Source of the DNA: Paracoccaceae bacterium
GTDB taxonomy: Bacteria > Pseudomonadota > Alphaproteobacteria > Rhodobacterales > Rhodobacteraceae
DNA: 7,490 nucleotides
Assembly: GCA_026982275.1 (NCBI GenBank)
Contig: JALSHK010000501.1
Coordinates: 1-7,490, forward strand
Direction: 5' to 3'
The position numbers and the translations under genes were made by a program. This document shows, piece after piece, positions 1-7,397 of this stretch (position 1 is the stretch's first letter; every line of letters begins with the position of its first letter). The notes below the pieces were generated by a model. The model was not told where the DNA came from. It searched no databases and saw nothing but the letters and a program-made list of their open reading frames with translations.

Positions 1-3000
1 GATCCGAAAGCCGTTGCCCTTCCGAAATATTAAAAAAATGCCCGCGGAGAAATTCTGCCTCTGCCGGGGCCATGTCAAGCTCTATACCGCCGGCAAAAAC
101 CTTCAGATCCACCATATCGGGACCACTCACATCGGCCTCGCCGATAGACTGGAGAGCGACCTGCAACGGCACTGTATTCTGCACAAAACGCAAGCCGCCA
201 AGCGGGTCTATCGGCTTGTCTTCCTCTTCCAGCAACCGGAAGGTCACGGCCGGCGTGGCGCTGGTGCCCTCGATGGGTAAAAAGCCCTCCGAACTTTCGA
301 TCGTCTCGCGCAGCAAATCCACGGCGCTGGCCACAAAAGTTGTGATTGTCTCGCGCTGGCCCCACCTGTGTTCTATGGCAAAGCGCACCTTCACACCCAT
401 TACCTTCACCCAGACTTCGCCATTGATAAACCACGTATTGGGCCCCCGAAGCTCAAGCGAAAAATACAGGGCCGCCTTGACCTTGCCATTCACAAGAATG
501 CTTAGCCCGCCCTGCAGCCGGACCTGAAAACTGAACGGGTTGAAATAGATCAGCGCATCAAAAGCCACATAACCTTCAGCCGCAACCTGCCCGACCAAAG
601 GCACTTTTGGCCCTTTTGCATACATATCCGCACGCGCACCGATCTGGAGCGAATTATAGGTAATTGCCTGATAGGCAGACAGTGTAAGCTTGGGGTTGTT
701 GCCGCCAAAACTGATCGACAATCGCGTCAGATCCGGCAAATTATCCGGCTTGGGATAATCGGGGTGCAAGCCGCCAAAACTGGCTACCTGCTTGATATTC
801 GGCCCCCAGCCGGTGCGGATGGCCACATCTCCATCGACACTGTAAGCTAGGATTTTCGAGCCTTCCAGCGTGGCATCAAAGCTGATCGTGCCGGCGGTGA
901 AATCAATTTCCCCCATGAATTGCAACTTGAGAGAGACAAGGGCCTTGTCCTTATCCGGCAGAACCATGGACACACCGCCCAGAATAACCAGCCGGGCGTC
1001 TTGCCCGAACTCCAGCAACACACCCATGGTAATATCGATCAAACGGGGTTGCCCCCAGCCAATACGGACCACCGGCCCGACAATATGCTGGCCCTGTTCC
1101 GGTGGCATGATCGCGGCCATATCCTCAAGGATCTGGCTGGCCGAGGCGATCGGATCGGACGGAAACATCAAATCATCCATCCGGCCGGCAAACAGCACCT
1201 CGCGCAGCGCATCGGTATCGATGGTCCGGTTAATGCCCAGAAAACCGCCAACCCCTGTCAGAAAAAACCCGAATGCCAGCGGCACGCTGAATTCGCCAAA
1301 GATCGATCCGGCAAAACTGAAGCCTTCTTCGCCGCCGGGCAGCTCGGTATTGATAATCGCGAAGGCCGAAAACCCGAATGTCTTGAAGCGGAGCGCCAAG
1401 GCACCACGATATTCGTTCTCGAGGATAGATACAAAACCGCCGCCTTCAATCGGCGCGGCGTTCAGCGCCAGCGCATATCCCGATGGCGGCACAAAGCCGA
1501 CCCCGAGCGCCATCGGGCCAATCATGCCATCACCCTGCGCGGCAGGCACCAGCTCGAGCTTGAGCCCGATACCCTCGACGGCGGCATAAATCGGACCAAG
1601 CTCGAACGCGGCGCTCAGCAAACCTTGCAATTCAATGCCGCCAGCGCCTGGGCCAAGGGTCAGCTCTACGGTGTTCAGTGTAAGTGGCCCAAGGGTCTGG
1701 TCGATGGCAATCTTTGCGCCCAAACCGCCCGACCCGTCCATCCGAAACCCGCTGGAAGTGCCATAGGCCATCGACAAATCCAGCTCGGCCCCGAGCTGCA
1801 AATCTCCAAGAAGCGAATTCAGCAGCCCGTCCCCTTCGCCGGCGGCAATGGTTAGTGCAAGGCTTCGCATCTCGATACCGAGCGTCACTTCCGCGCCGGA
1901 GCCAGCAGGGCCAAACGCCACGCTAGCCGATATGCCTTGAAGCGAAAGGCCGGTTTCGCCGGGCTTGCCAAACAGGGGCCACACCCCCGGATCAGGCGGT
2001 GCCACACCCGTTAGGCCCATCGACAATTCAGGAAGCTGCGGTGCATTGGCTACAAAATCCGCCCCCTCGGGGGTGACTGCCAATTCAAGCATGAAATTAG
2101 CGTCCACAGAGCCGGACACGCCGAGCATCCAGCCTTCTGCCGGGCTGAAAGACCGTGTCACACCGCCTTCTGCCAATTGGGTGAACAGCATGCCGTTTGC
2201 TGTGCCCTCACGGCTGTCCAGCATCGGGGCGACGATCAGGGCCAGCCTGTAATAGGCTCCGCTCTCGCGCCCCTGCGCCACCGGAATAATCAGCTGGTTG
2301 AGCGGTTCGGGGTTGGGGAGGTTTAGTGGCTCATAGTGTAAAAGCGCGATCTCGGGATCGACCGGCCCGATCCCCGCAGGCAAGGAAATTGTCTGCATCA
2401 CGGCCCGAAGTGCCATAATCATACGGTCAAAATCAAACCCGTTCGGCGAAATACCCGGCTTGGCCGCCCCGTCCCAATGGTAAACCTCCCGCAAGTGCTG
2501 CACCGGATCGCTTAGCAAATCCCCGAACTGGTCCCAGTGAATCTGGTATTTGGTATATGTTTTGCGCAAGGTGCCTGAGGGGGTCACGCTGGATTGTTCG
2601 AGCAGACCCAGAGCCGACATCATGGCGCTGATTCCCGGATAAAAAGCCGCCAAATGGGTCGAAATCAACATGTCGGGCAGATCGTCAATCAGGCTTTGCC
2701 AGAGATCATCCAATGACAGCAAGCCGGGCATTTGCGGCTTGCCGGGGCCTTTCAGGCTGGCCAGCGCGGCAAAAACCGCCCGGAAATCCTGCGCAAGATC
2801 CAGAACCCGTTGCGGTTCGACAGCCTCTCCATTGCGGATTTGCTCAACCACCTGCTCTGCCTGCCCGAGACCCGCGCGGATATCCGCGATGATCGCTGCA
2901 AACGCCGCATAGGGACCATTGGCTTCAAACAGGGCGTCCAGAACGAGCGACGGATCCAGGGACCAGCCGAGATCTTCCAGAAGCAGGACCAGCTCGTCCG

Positions 3001-3076
3001 GATCCTGAAAGGCCTCCGAAACGGGGGAAAGCGCATCGACCAGCCCGGCAAGAATATTGGTGATCGTACTGTTCAC
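1..3076 (-). CDS. Gene C: giant DUF6603-type protein, 3' end beyond the window (partial)
   Basis: The frame is open without a stop for 1025 codons and runs off the left edge, so the C-terminus is missing. The GTG start at 3076 is chosen because GGAGA lies 7 nt upstream and the start overlaps the stop of gene B as GTGA. An in-frame ATG at 3100 exists but has no well-placed ribosome binding site. Residues 1-230 look mainly alpha-helical (e.g. DELVLLLEDLGW at 28-39). From about 375 to 930 the protein is a long series of alternating hydrophobic, Gly-rich short strands. Stretches I recall as typical of DUF6603 proteins are GVGFVPPSGYALALNAAPIE (525-544), GVGGFLGINRTIDTDALR (608-625), GPNTWFINGEVWVKVMGVKV (878-897) ending in HRWG (903-906), and FLRGHFFNISEGQRLS (1009-1024). 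The family has no established function to my knowledge. No signal peptide is visible. The family call comes from memory of sequence patterns, not a search. Confidence 0.85.
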   Translation of the reverse strand, partial: MNSTITNILAGLVDALSPVSEAFQDPDELVLLLEDLGWSLDPSLVLDALFEANGPYAAFAAIIADIRAGLGQAEQVVEQIRNGEAVEPQRVLDLAQDFRAVFAALASLKGPGKPQMPGLLSLDDLWQSLIDDLPDMLISTHLAAFYPGISAMMSALGLLEQSSVTPSGTLRKTYTKYQIHWDQFGDLLSDPVQHLREVYHWDGAAKPGISPNGFDFDRMIMALRAVMQTISLPAGIGPVDPEIALLHYEPLNLPNPEPLNQLIIPVAQGRESGAYYRLALIVAPMLDSREGTANGMLFTQLAEGGVTRSFSPAEGWMLGVSGSVDANFMLELAVTPEGADFVANAPQLPELSMGLTGVAPPDPGVWPLFGKPGETGLSLQGISASVAFGPAGSGAEVTLGIEMRSLALTIAAGEGDGLLNSLLGDLQLGAELDLSMAYGTSSGFRMDGSGGLGAKIAIDQTLGPLTLNTVELTLGPGAGGIELQGLLSAAFELGPIYAAVEGIGLKLELVPAAQGDGMIGPMALGVGFVPPSGYALALNAAPIEGGGFVSILENEYRGALALRFKTFGFSAFAIINTELPGGEEGFSFAGSIFGEFSVPLAFGFFLTGVGGFLGINRTIDTDALREVLFAGRMDDLMFPSDPIASASQILEDMAAIMPPEQGQHIVGPVVRIGWGQPRLIDITMGVLLEFGQDARLVILGGVSMVLPDKDKALVSLKLQFMGEIDFTAGTISFDATLEGSKILAYSVDGDVAIRTGWGPNIKQVASFGGLHPDYPKPDNLPDLTRLSISFGGNNPKLTLSAYQAITYNSLQIGARADMYAKGPKVPLVGQVAAEGYVAFDALIYFNPFSFQVRLQGGLSILVNGKVKAALYFSLELRGPNTWFINGEVWVKVMGVKVRFAIEHRWGQRETITTFVASAVDLLRETIESSEGFLPIEGTSATPAVTFRLLEEEDKPIDPLGGLRFVQNTVPLQVALQSIGEADVSGPDMVDLKVFAGGIELDMAPAEAEFLRGHFFNISEGQRLSD

Positions 3077-4398
3077 GGCGGATTCTCCGTTTTTAGCCAT
3101 TCTTCGTGAATGAGCCACTGTTTTTCAGCTTCCCGCAAATAGTTCACTTTTGTAAAGTCGGGGGCATAATCGGTTACAACAGATTCGTTCAGTATCCGGA
3201 CCGGCATATCATCCGCCCCGGGCACGAAGGCCTCGTAGCGCACAACCTTGGCCAGTCCGTGTGCATCATATTCCAGCACCTCTGCGCGCAAATATACCTT
3301 GCCGTCATACCGGTAATACAGATCACGCACCAACTCTTCGACATAGGCCATATAGCTTTGGTTGATGCGGGCAGGCAGGGGGATAACATTGGAGCGGATC
3401 GTATCGAAGCCGAAACTATGCGCCCCCAAATGGCTGCCATTCCATTTGGGAAATTTCCAATAAACGGCATGTGCCGGGTTGTTGAATGCCAGATCAGCGG
3501 GGGCATCCGGAGCAATATAGCGCTCGGCGTCAAAATCATAAGTCATTGTGATCTGTCTGTCCGTATCCCAGTATGTGCCGAAGCTTGGGTGGGAGTGCAA
3601 AAAATCCCGCACCACTTCGTGCTGCACCCGTTTGGCCACCGCACTGCGGGGTGTTCTTCTCAGTATCACAAACCCCTCCACCGATCTTGGCAAGCCGGCA
3701 ATCGATGTGCCATCGTCGGGAAAAGTGGTGGCGAGGGTGCGGGTTAATGGTTGCCCGACATCGCCCCACCCCATCAAACCGGCCCCCATCCAGCCCTTGA
3801 GCGCGGCAGCATTTCGCGGGTCCGCGGTTGCAAAACCCAGATCGGCAAGGGAGAAGCCGTCCGGAAGCCTCGGCGCAGCAGGACCCTGCATATCAGGGCT
3901 TGCCGCGAGGGCAAGGTCATACCGGTTATGGGATCGCAGAGTCGAGCGCCGCGCAAACATCAGCTTGTTGCGCAAATTCGTGTTTACATTGGCGAGCAGG
4001 AAATCCCACCGGTCCTCGTCAATCAGGCGTTCGGCCAAAATCTCGGGGATGTCATCCCGCCAGTTCCGGCCCCGTAAAAACACACTATGCAGCAATGTCT
4101 CGGGAAAATACTCGATCTCGCCCAAAGCCATAATCAGCCATTTGTCGTTCTTTCGGCCCACATAGCGGCGCACAGCAGCAATAAAACGGGCTTTGCCGGG
4201 GGTGGCATCCGCATCGCACAGGCGGGCAAACCCTTTCCAGAAATTTTTCTTCTGTTCCGGATCAAGCGGCGTATCGGGCCGGAATAAATCCATATCGCCG
4301 AGCAGAGCATCCAGCCGCCGCGAAGAAACCGTTGCCGGAAATTTCTTGGTAAACGCCCGGCGCGCAGCATTAAGCGCATTTCTGACAGCGACACTCAC
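3073..4398 (-). CDS. Gene B: uncharacterised 441-aa protein between two coupled genes
   Basis: I do not recognise this family. The GTG at 4398 is preferred because GGGAGA ends 7 nt upstream and the start overlaps the stop of gene A as GTGA. Another in-frame GTG at 4413 would add five residues but has no Shine-Dalgarno sequence. Residues 1-160 look helical and basic, rich in Arg, Lys and Trp (e.g. RRYVGRKNDKWLIMALGEIE near 77-96). A loop-like middle (about 165-240) carries the Gly/Trp motif GWMGAGLMGWGD (202-213). The last 200 residues look like mixed beta structure rich in aromatics, including VYWKFPKWNGSHLGAHSFGF (312-331) and DLYYRYDGKVYLRAEVLEYD (359-378). There is no signal peptide or membrane segment, so a cytoplasmic protein is expected. 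The histidines at 322-332 and the Asp/Glu pairs are not in any arrangement I can tie to an active site. Its place between A and C suggests it works with them, perhaps as an adaptor or chaperone; that is inference only. Confidence 0.9.
   Translation of the reverse strand: MSVAVRNALNAARRAFTKKFPATVSSRRLDALLGDMDLFRPDTPLDPEQKKNFWKGFARLCDADATPGKARFIAAVRRYVGRKNDKWLIMALGEIEYFPETLLHSVFLRGRNWRDDIPEILAERLIDEDRWDFLLANVNTNLRNKLMFARRSTLRSHNRYDLALAASPDMQGPAAPRLPDGFSLADLGFATADPRNAAALKGWMGAGLMGWGDVGQPLTRTLATTFPDDGTSIAGLPRSVEGFVILRRTPRSAVAKRVQHEVVRDFLHSHPSFGTYWDTDRQITMTYDFDAERYIAPDAPADLAFNNPAHAVYWKFPKWNGSHLGAHSFGFDTIRSNVIPLPARINQSYMAYVEELVRDLYYRYDGKVYLRAEVLEYDAHGLAKVVRYEAFVPGADDMPVRILNESVVTDYAPDFTKVNYLREAEKQWLIHEEWLKTENPP
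3084..3088 (-). promoter_or_regulatory. Ribosome binding site of gene C, inside the end of gene B
   Basis: GGAGA is followed by 7 nt and the GTG start at 3076. It lies within the last codons of gene B and decides the start of gene C against the in-frame ATG at 3100, which sits upstream of this site. Spacing and context are the same as at the A/B junction. Confidence 0.7.
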
Positions 4399-7157
4399 GG
4401 GGAGCTCTCCCACAGATCGGGGATCGCAGCGGCGACATTTTCCAGCAGATCGTCATTCATATGGTAAAATATACGCTCTTGCCATTGGCTGTATAAATGG
4501 CGGATCCACGCTGTTTCCGTGTCAAAAAGCCCGCGGGCGGTCATCCGGTCATCCAAAGGCTGCAGCGCTGTTATGTTTGTTACAGGTGCATCAAAAAAAC
4601 CTTCCGCATCCAGCACTTCGTCGACAAAGACCTCCAGCTCCATATCCAGCTCGGCGCGCAAGGCGACACGGGTTTCCACAAGATCGCGCAGATCCGGAGA
4701 AACATCCGGTGCCAAGCGGCCGCGCTGCACCATATCCATGGCCAGATCATCAAGATATCCGCTCGGGCCCATGCGCAACGCGCTACGCATGGCCCTTTGC
4801 CCAAAAGAAAGCAGCGGGGCCAGAACAAAGCCCTCGAAAACCATGGAGATAATTTCTTCCATAACCAGCGGGCCGAGCAACCGGCCTATTTGAAAGAGAT
4901 AGCCAAACGGGTTGGTATAGGTGTTGAGCCGCTCCACTTCTGAAATGGCCTGATAGCCCATCCCTTTGCCCAGCTCGAAAAACAGATCCCCCGTGGGTGT
5001 GGAGAGCAGCAATTCTACCGCTTTGACCATATCATTCAGGGCATCGTAAGGATTTTCCAGAAAATTGCCCAGTGTACCGGCCATTTGGGCCAAATACTCA
5101 CCCATGCCATAAACAATCCCGGCCGAGAAAACCTGGGGAAACATAGCCTGATAGGGAATAGCGTTCAGGTGCTTTTCCATTAACTCATTCAGCTTTTCCG
5201 AAGCGGATGGGGCATCGGGATCCAGCAATCCACTGTCGGTTGCCTCGGTCTCGCCAAAGCCCGCCCCTTCGGCGAATCCCGCCAGAAACCGCTCAATCAA
5301 AATGGCCACATTGCCGGTATCATGGCCGGCTTCAAAGAACCGGTCCGCAGACACTACGGCAGCCCCCATGGCCAGCCATGCATCATGGATATCGGCATCA
5401 TCTGGATCGGTGCTGCGTTCATATAGCAACCGGGCTTCCCTGGCCGCCTTGCGGATCAGACCGAGGCCTTCCGTAACCGGCCCTGCCTGCTCCAGTGTGG
5501 TGCGGAAAGCATGAACATCCATCAACGCCTTGAACATTCTGACCGGTTCGGCACTGCTGGAATCCCCGCTCTCGGGAAAGCCCATTTGCACCGCAATTTC
5601 GTCGGGAAACGGAGACGGGTAATATGGCGGCTGCCCCCGCGCCAGTTCCATCCGGTCCCGCAAGACATTGGCGGTCACGAGGTTATGCATGAACCAGGAG
5701 GATTCCGTTGTGTCCAGAGAGTTCCGGTTGAGCACGCAATAGACGATCAACAAATCGCGCTCGATTTTGACGAGCAGTGCCTTGGCTTTCTCCCGGTTAA
5801 TCTGCCAATACACCGGAAATATCTGAACATTGAGCTGAATCGGAATAATCTCGGCACTGCGGGCTTCAAGCCCGTCCATTGAAACCCCCGGCGGCAGCAC
5901 AAATTCTGCACTCTCGTAGCGCATGAAATTGCTGCGCACCATCAGGTCAATGAAAGATAAAACCGACATAGCCTGAATTTGCCCTGCCTCCGGCGGCGGC
6001 GGTTTGCTCGCCATGTCATCGTCGAATTCCAGTATCTTGCGGTGATCCCGAGCCAGAATCCTTGCCATTTTGCCGAGTAATGCCTTGGATTTTCCCCGTC
6101 GCTTTCCCCAGTCGGAAATGGATTCCGGATCAACCAGCTCCGGCTCGATCCGCTCTTGCTCAAGCCCGTCCTCTATGCGTTCGAGCAGCGAAACATGCCG
6201 CCATGCAGGGCCGGAATCCGTTAACACTTCGCGCCCGTAAATTTCTTCCCGCAGAAAAGCATGCACCTTTGCCGGCCCGTCGGTGGCATTGCCTGTCAAC
6301 GTGGCATTGCCCCCTGCAACCGGTCCGGTCAATGCCCGCCAGTTCAACATGCCGATCGTGCGCACCATGCCGATGCGAATGCGCCGGCGCTGCGGGCTTT
6401 CATGCCAGCGAAACAAATGGAGCCATGTGTCCGGGTCATAGATCAGCCCTGAAAGGCCTATAGAATAAAGATGCGTTTCGGCCCGCTGTTGGGCTTCCAG
6501 TTCAAATTCGGCGAGTGCCTCGTCGATAAATTGCCGCACCGGCCCTCCGGGTGTGCCATCTTCCATCAGACTGTCGCAAAGGGTATCAAGATCTGCTGCT
6601 CCGCTCGAAGAGAGATCCCAGATCAGGGCGGTTGAGTCGAGATCGTCAGCGTTTTTCACATCTGCCGAAACCCCGGATTCCGGATCAGAAAAACGGGCCG
6701 CCCAGTTTTTCAATATTCGTGGCGCATAAAACGGCATTTCCGGTGAGGTATATTGCACTTCAAATCCGATGCCGGCGGATATAAAAGGGAGGTTGAACGG
6801 CTCGTTCAGGTTGTTTTCAAGCGCAGTATAATCAGAGGGGGCTGCCAGTGGCGAAATGTCTTCACCCAATTCCAGTGCAATCCCCACGCCCCCGCCAGGC
6901 GGATTAAATCGCACCCTCGTAGGCGTCAGGCCGAAAATCACCATCAGGGTTAATAGAGGTTTGACGGCATTGTAAATCTTGTCACCATCGCGTCGCAGCT
7001 TCTCGGCGCTGGCCGCGCTCAACAAAATACGCACGGCCACCCCGGTTCCCACAGATAGCCCCGGATGCAGCGGGTTGATGATCGCCGGCCCTGCCGATAC
7101 AGACTGGGGATCCTTTTTCTGATTGATGCCTGTCGATCGCCAATTGGTGCCAACCAT
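4395..7157 (-). CDS. Gene A: uncharacterised 920-aa protein with hydrophobic helical C-terminal region; first gene of the operon
   Basis: I do not recognise the family. The ATG at 7157 is preferred: AAGAGA lies 9 nt upstream and the protein begins MVGTNWRSTG. The frame could be extended to a TTG at 7253 (32 more residues), but that TTG has no ribosome binding site. The N-terminus is not a classical signal peptide; a hydrophobic stretch KPLLTLMVIFGL lies at 66-77. Basic patches occur at 254-263 (SPQRRRIRIG) and 354-374. A Pro run (PPPPEAG) is at 386-392, followed by a strand/helix block around 439-478. From about 671 to 788 comes a Gly-punctuated, strongly hydrophobic helical region (e.g. GYLFQIGRLLGPLVMEEIIS at 752-771). 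The tail (about 820-920) is acidic and helical. Such Gly-rich helical stretches occur in pore-forming or pre-toxin segments of large secreted proteins, but this is a weak resemblance. A short internal repeat, GNATLT/GNATDG, sits near 283-294. Confidence 0.9.
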   Translation of the reverse strand: MVGTNWRSTGINQKKDPQSVSAGPAIINPLHPGLSVGTGVAVRILLSAASAEKLRRDGDKIYNAVKPLLTLMVIFGLTPTRVRFNPPGGGVGIALELGEDISPLAAPSDYTALENNLNEPFNLPFISAGIGFEVQYTSPEMPFYAPRILKNWAARFSDPESGVSADVKNADDLDSTALIWDLSSSGAADLDTLCDSLMEDGTPGGPVRQFIDEALAEFELEAQQRAETHLYSIGLSGLIYDPDTWLHLFRWHESPQRRRIRIGMVRTIGMLNWRALTGPVAGGNATLTGNATDGPAKVHAFLREEIYGREVLTDSGPAWRHVSLLERIEDGLEQERIEPELVDPESISDWGKRRGKSKALLGKMARILARDHRKILEFDDDMASKPPPPEAGQIQAMSVLSFIDLMVRSNFMRYESAEFVLPPGVSMDGLEARSAEIIPIQLNVQIFPVYWQINREKAKALLVKIERDLLIVYCVLNRNSLDTTESSWFMHNLVTANVLRDRMELARGQPPYYPSPFPDEIAVQMGFPESGDSSSAEPVRMFKALMDVHAFRTTLEQAGPVTEGLGLIRKAAREARLLYERSTDPDDADIHDAWLAMGAAVVSADRFFEAGHDTGNVAILIERFLAGFAEGAGFGETEATDSGLLDPDAPSASEKLNELMEKHLNAIPYQAMFPQVFSAGIVYGMGEYLAQMAGTLGNFLENPYDALNDMVKAVELLLSTPTGDLFFELGKGMGYQAISEVERLNTYTNPFGYLFQIGRLLGPLVMEEIISMVFEGFVLAPLLSFGQRAMRSALRMGPSGYLDDLAMDMVQRGRLAPDVSPDLRDLVETRVALRAELDMELEVFVDEVLDAEGFFDAPVTNITALQPLDDRMTARGLFDTETAWIRHLYSQWQERIFYHMNDDLLENVAAAIPDLWESSP
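4406..4411 (-). promoter_or_regulatory. Ribosome binding site of gene B, inside the end of gene A
   Basis: GGGAGA is followed by 7 nt and the GTG start at 4398. It lies within the last sense codons of gene A, so a ribosome finishing A covers it, which supports coupled initiation of B. It also lies in a small self-complementary stretch (GGGAGAGCTCCC), which could form a weak hairpin that a terminating ribosome would open; this last point is inference. Confidence 0.7.
6283..6311 (-). repeat. Short in-frame tandem repeat in gene A
   Basis: The 11-base string GTGGCATTGCC (plus strand) occurs at 6283-6293 and again at 6301-6311, an offset of 18 bases. In gene A this encodes two copies of GNAT six residues apart (GNATLT then GNATDG). 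It is probably a small local duplication in a surface loop. Confidence 0.5.
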
Positions 7158-7166
7158 AATCGCTTG

Positions 7167-7172
7167 TCTCTT
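7167..7172 (-). promoter_or_regulatory. Ribosome binding site of gene A
   Basis: AAGAGA (within the purine run AAAAAGAGA) lies 9 nt before the ATG at 7157. It is the reason for choosing this start over the TTG at 7253, which has no purine-rich sequence before it. Confidence 0.6.
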
Positions 7173-7216
7173 TTTATCGGGCAAGCCTGAAATATTACAC
7201 CAACCTGCGCCCTTGG

Positions 7217-7228
7217 TGACCGTGGTCA
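7217..7228. promoter_or_regulatory. Short inverted repeat, possible operator or hairpin
   Basis: The sequence TGACC-GT-GGTCA is a 5-bp inverted repeat with a 2-base gap. It lies about 60 bases upstream of the start codon of gene A and downstream of the candidate promoter. This is a plausible place for a repressor site, but such a short palindrome can easily occur by chance. Confidence 0.15.
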
Positions 7229-7318
7229 ATTCCGGCCCCGGATTCTGGACCAAGCTGTTGTTACAGGGCTAATCGCGCACTTTGCCATAAGTTGCAGAGC
7301 ATTGCCCCGGTTAGCTCC

Positions 7319-7348
7319 AGCTTAGTTTGGAATATAATTTTGTGTCAA
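7319..7348 (-). promoter_or_regulatory. Candidate sigma-70-type promoter for the A-B-C operon
   Basis: Read on the minus strand, a perfect TTGACA (complement of 7343-7348) is followed after 18 bases by TAAGCT (complement of 7319-7324). TAAGCT matches the -10 consensus only at its first, second and last positions. Transcription would begin near 7312 and give a leader of roughly 155 nt before gene A. The AT-rich TATATT between them is only 6 bases from the -35, so it cannot pair with it. The -35 is good and the -10 weak. Confidence 0.3.
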
Positions 7349-7397
7349 GGCCGGGGTTTGCACTCACAACACCATTATCCGCGTCTTGGGCACCCAT

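Larger units (their letters stand above)
7158..7397. other. Non-coding upstream region of the operon
   Basis: This stretch of about 240 bases lies between the possible end of an upstream gene and the ATG of gene A. It has stops in the coding strand and no protein I can support. The only coding alternative is the TTG-initiated 32-residue extension of gene A (7253-7158), which lacks a ribosome binding site. It contains an AT-rich patch (about 7325-7345), the candidate promoter and a short inverted repeat listed separately. I see no convincing terminator (GC stem plus T run), tRNA or riboswitch. Confidence 0.6.

Noticed and set aside
870..1855. Two long plus-strand open frames (239 and 311 codons) opposite gene C
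   Set aside because: They lie wholly antisense to a continuous frame of 1025 codons that has recognisable family motifs. Their products are Arg/Pro/Gln-rich without domain features, as expected for antisense frames in G+C-rich codon-biased DNA.
3106..3747. Plus-strand open frame of 213 codons opposite gene B
   Set aside because: It is antisense to the well-supported gene B, with no good ribosome binding site and no recognisable domain, so it is best explained as a shadow.
4398..4411. GGGAGAGCTCCC as a transcription terminator between A and B
   Set aside because: The stem is only 4-5 bp with a tiny loop, has no T run, and lies inside overlapping coding sequence.
7158..7253. N-terminal extension of gene A from a TTG
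   Set aside because: It has a rare start codon with no Shine-Dalgarno sequence. The ATG at 7157 has one at suitable spacing.
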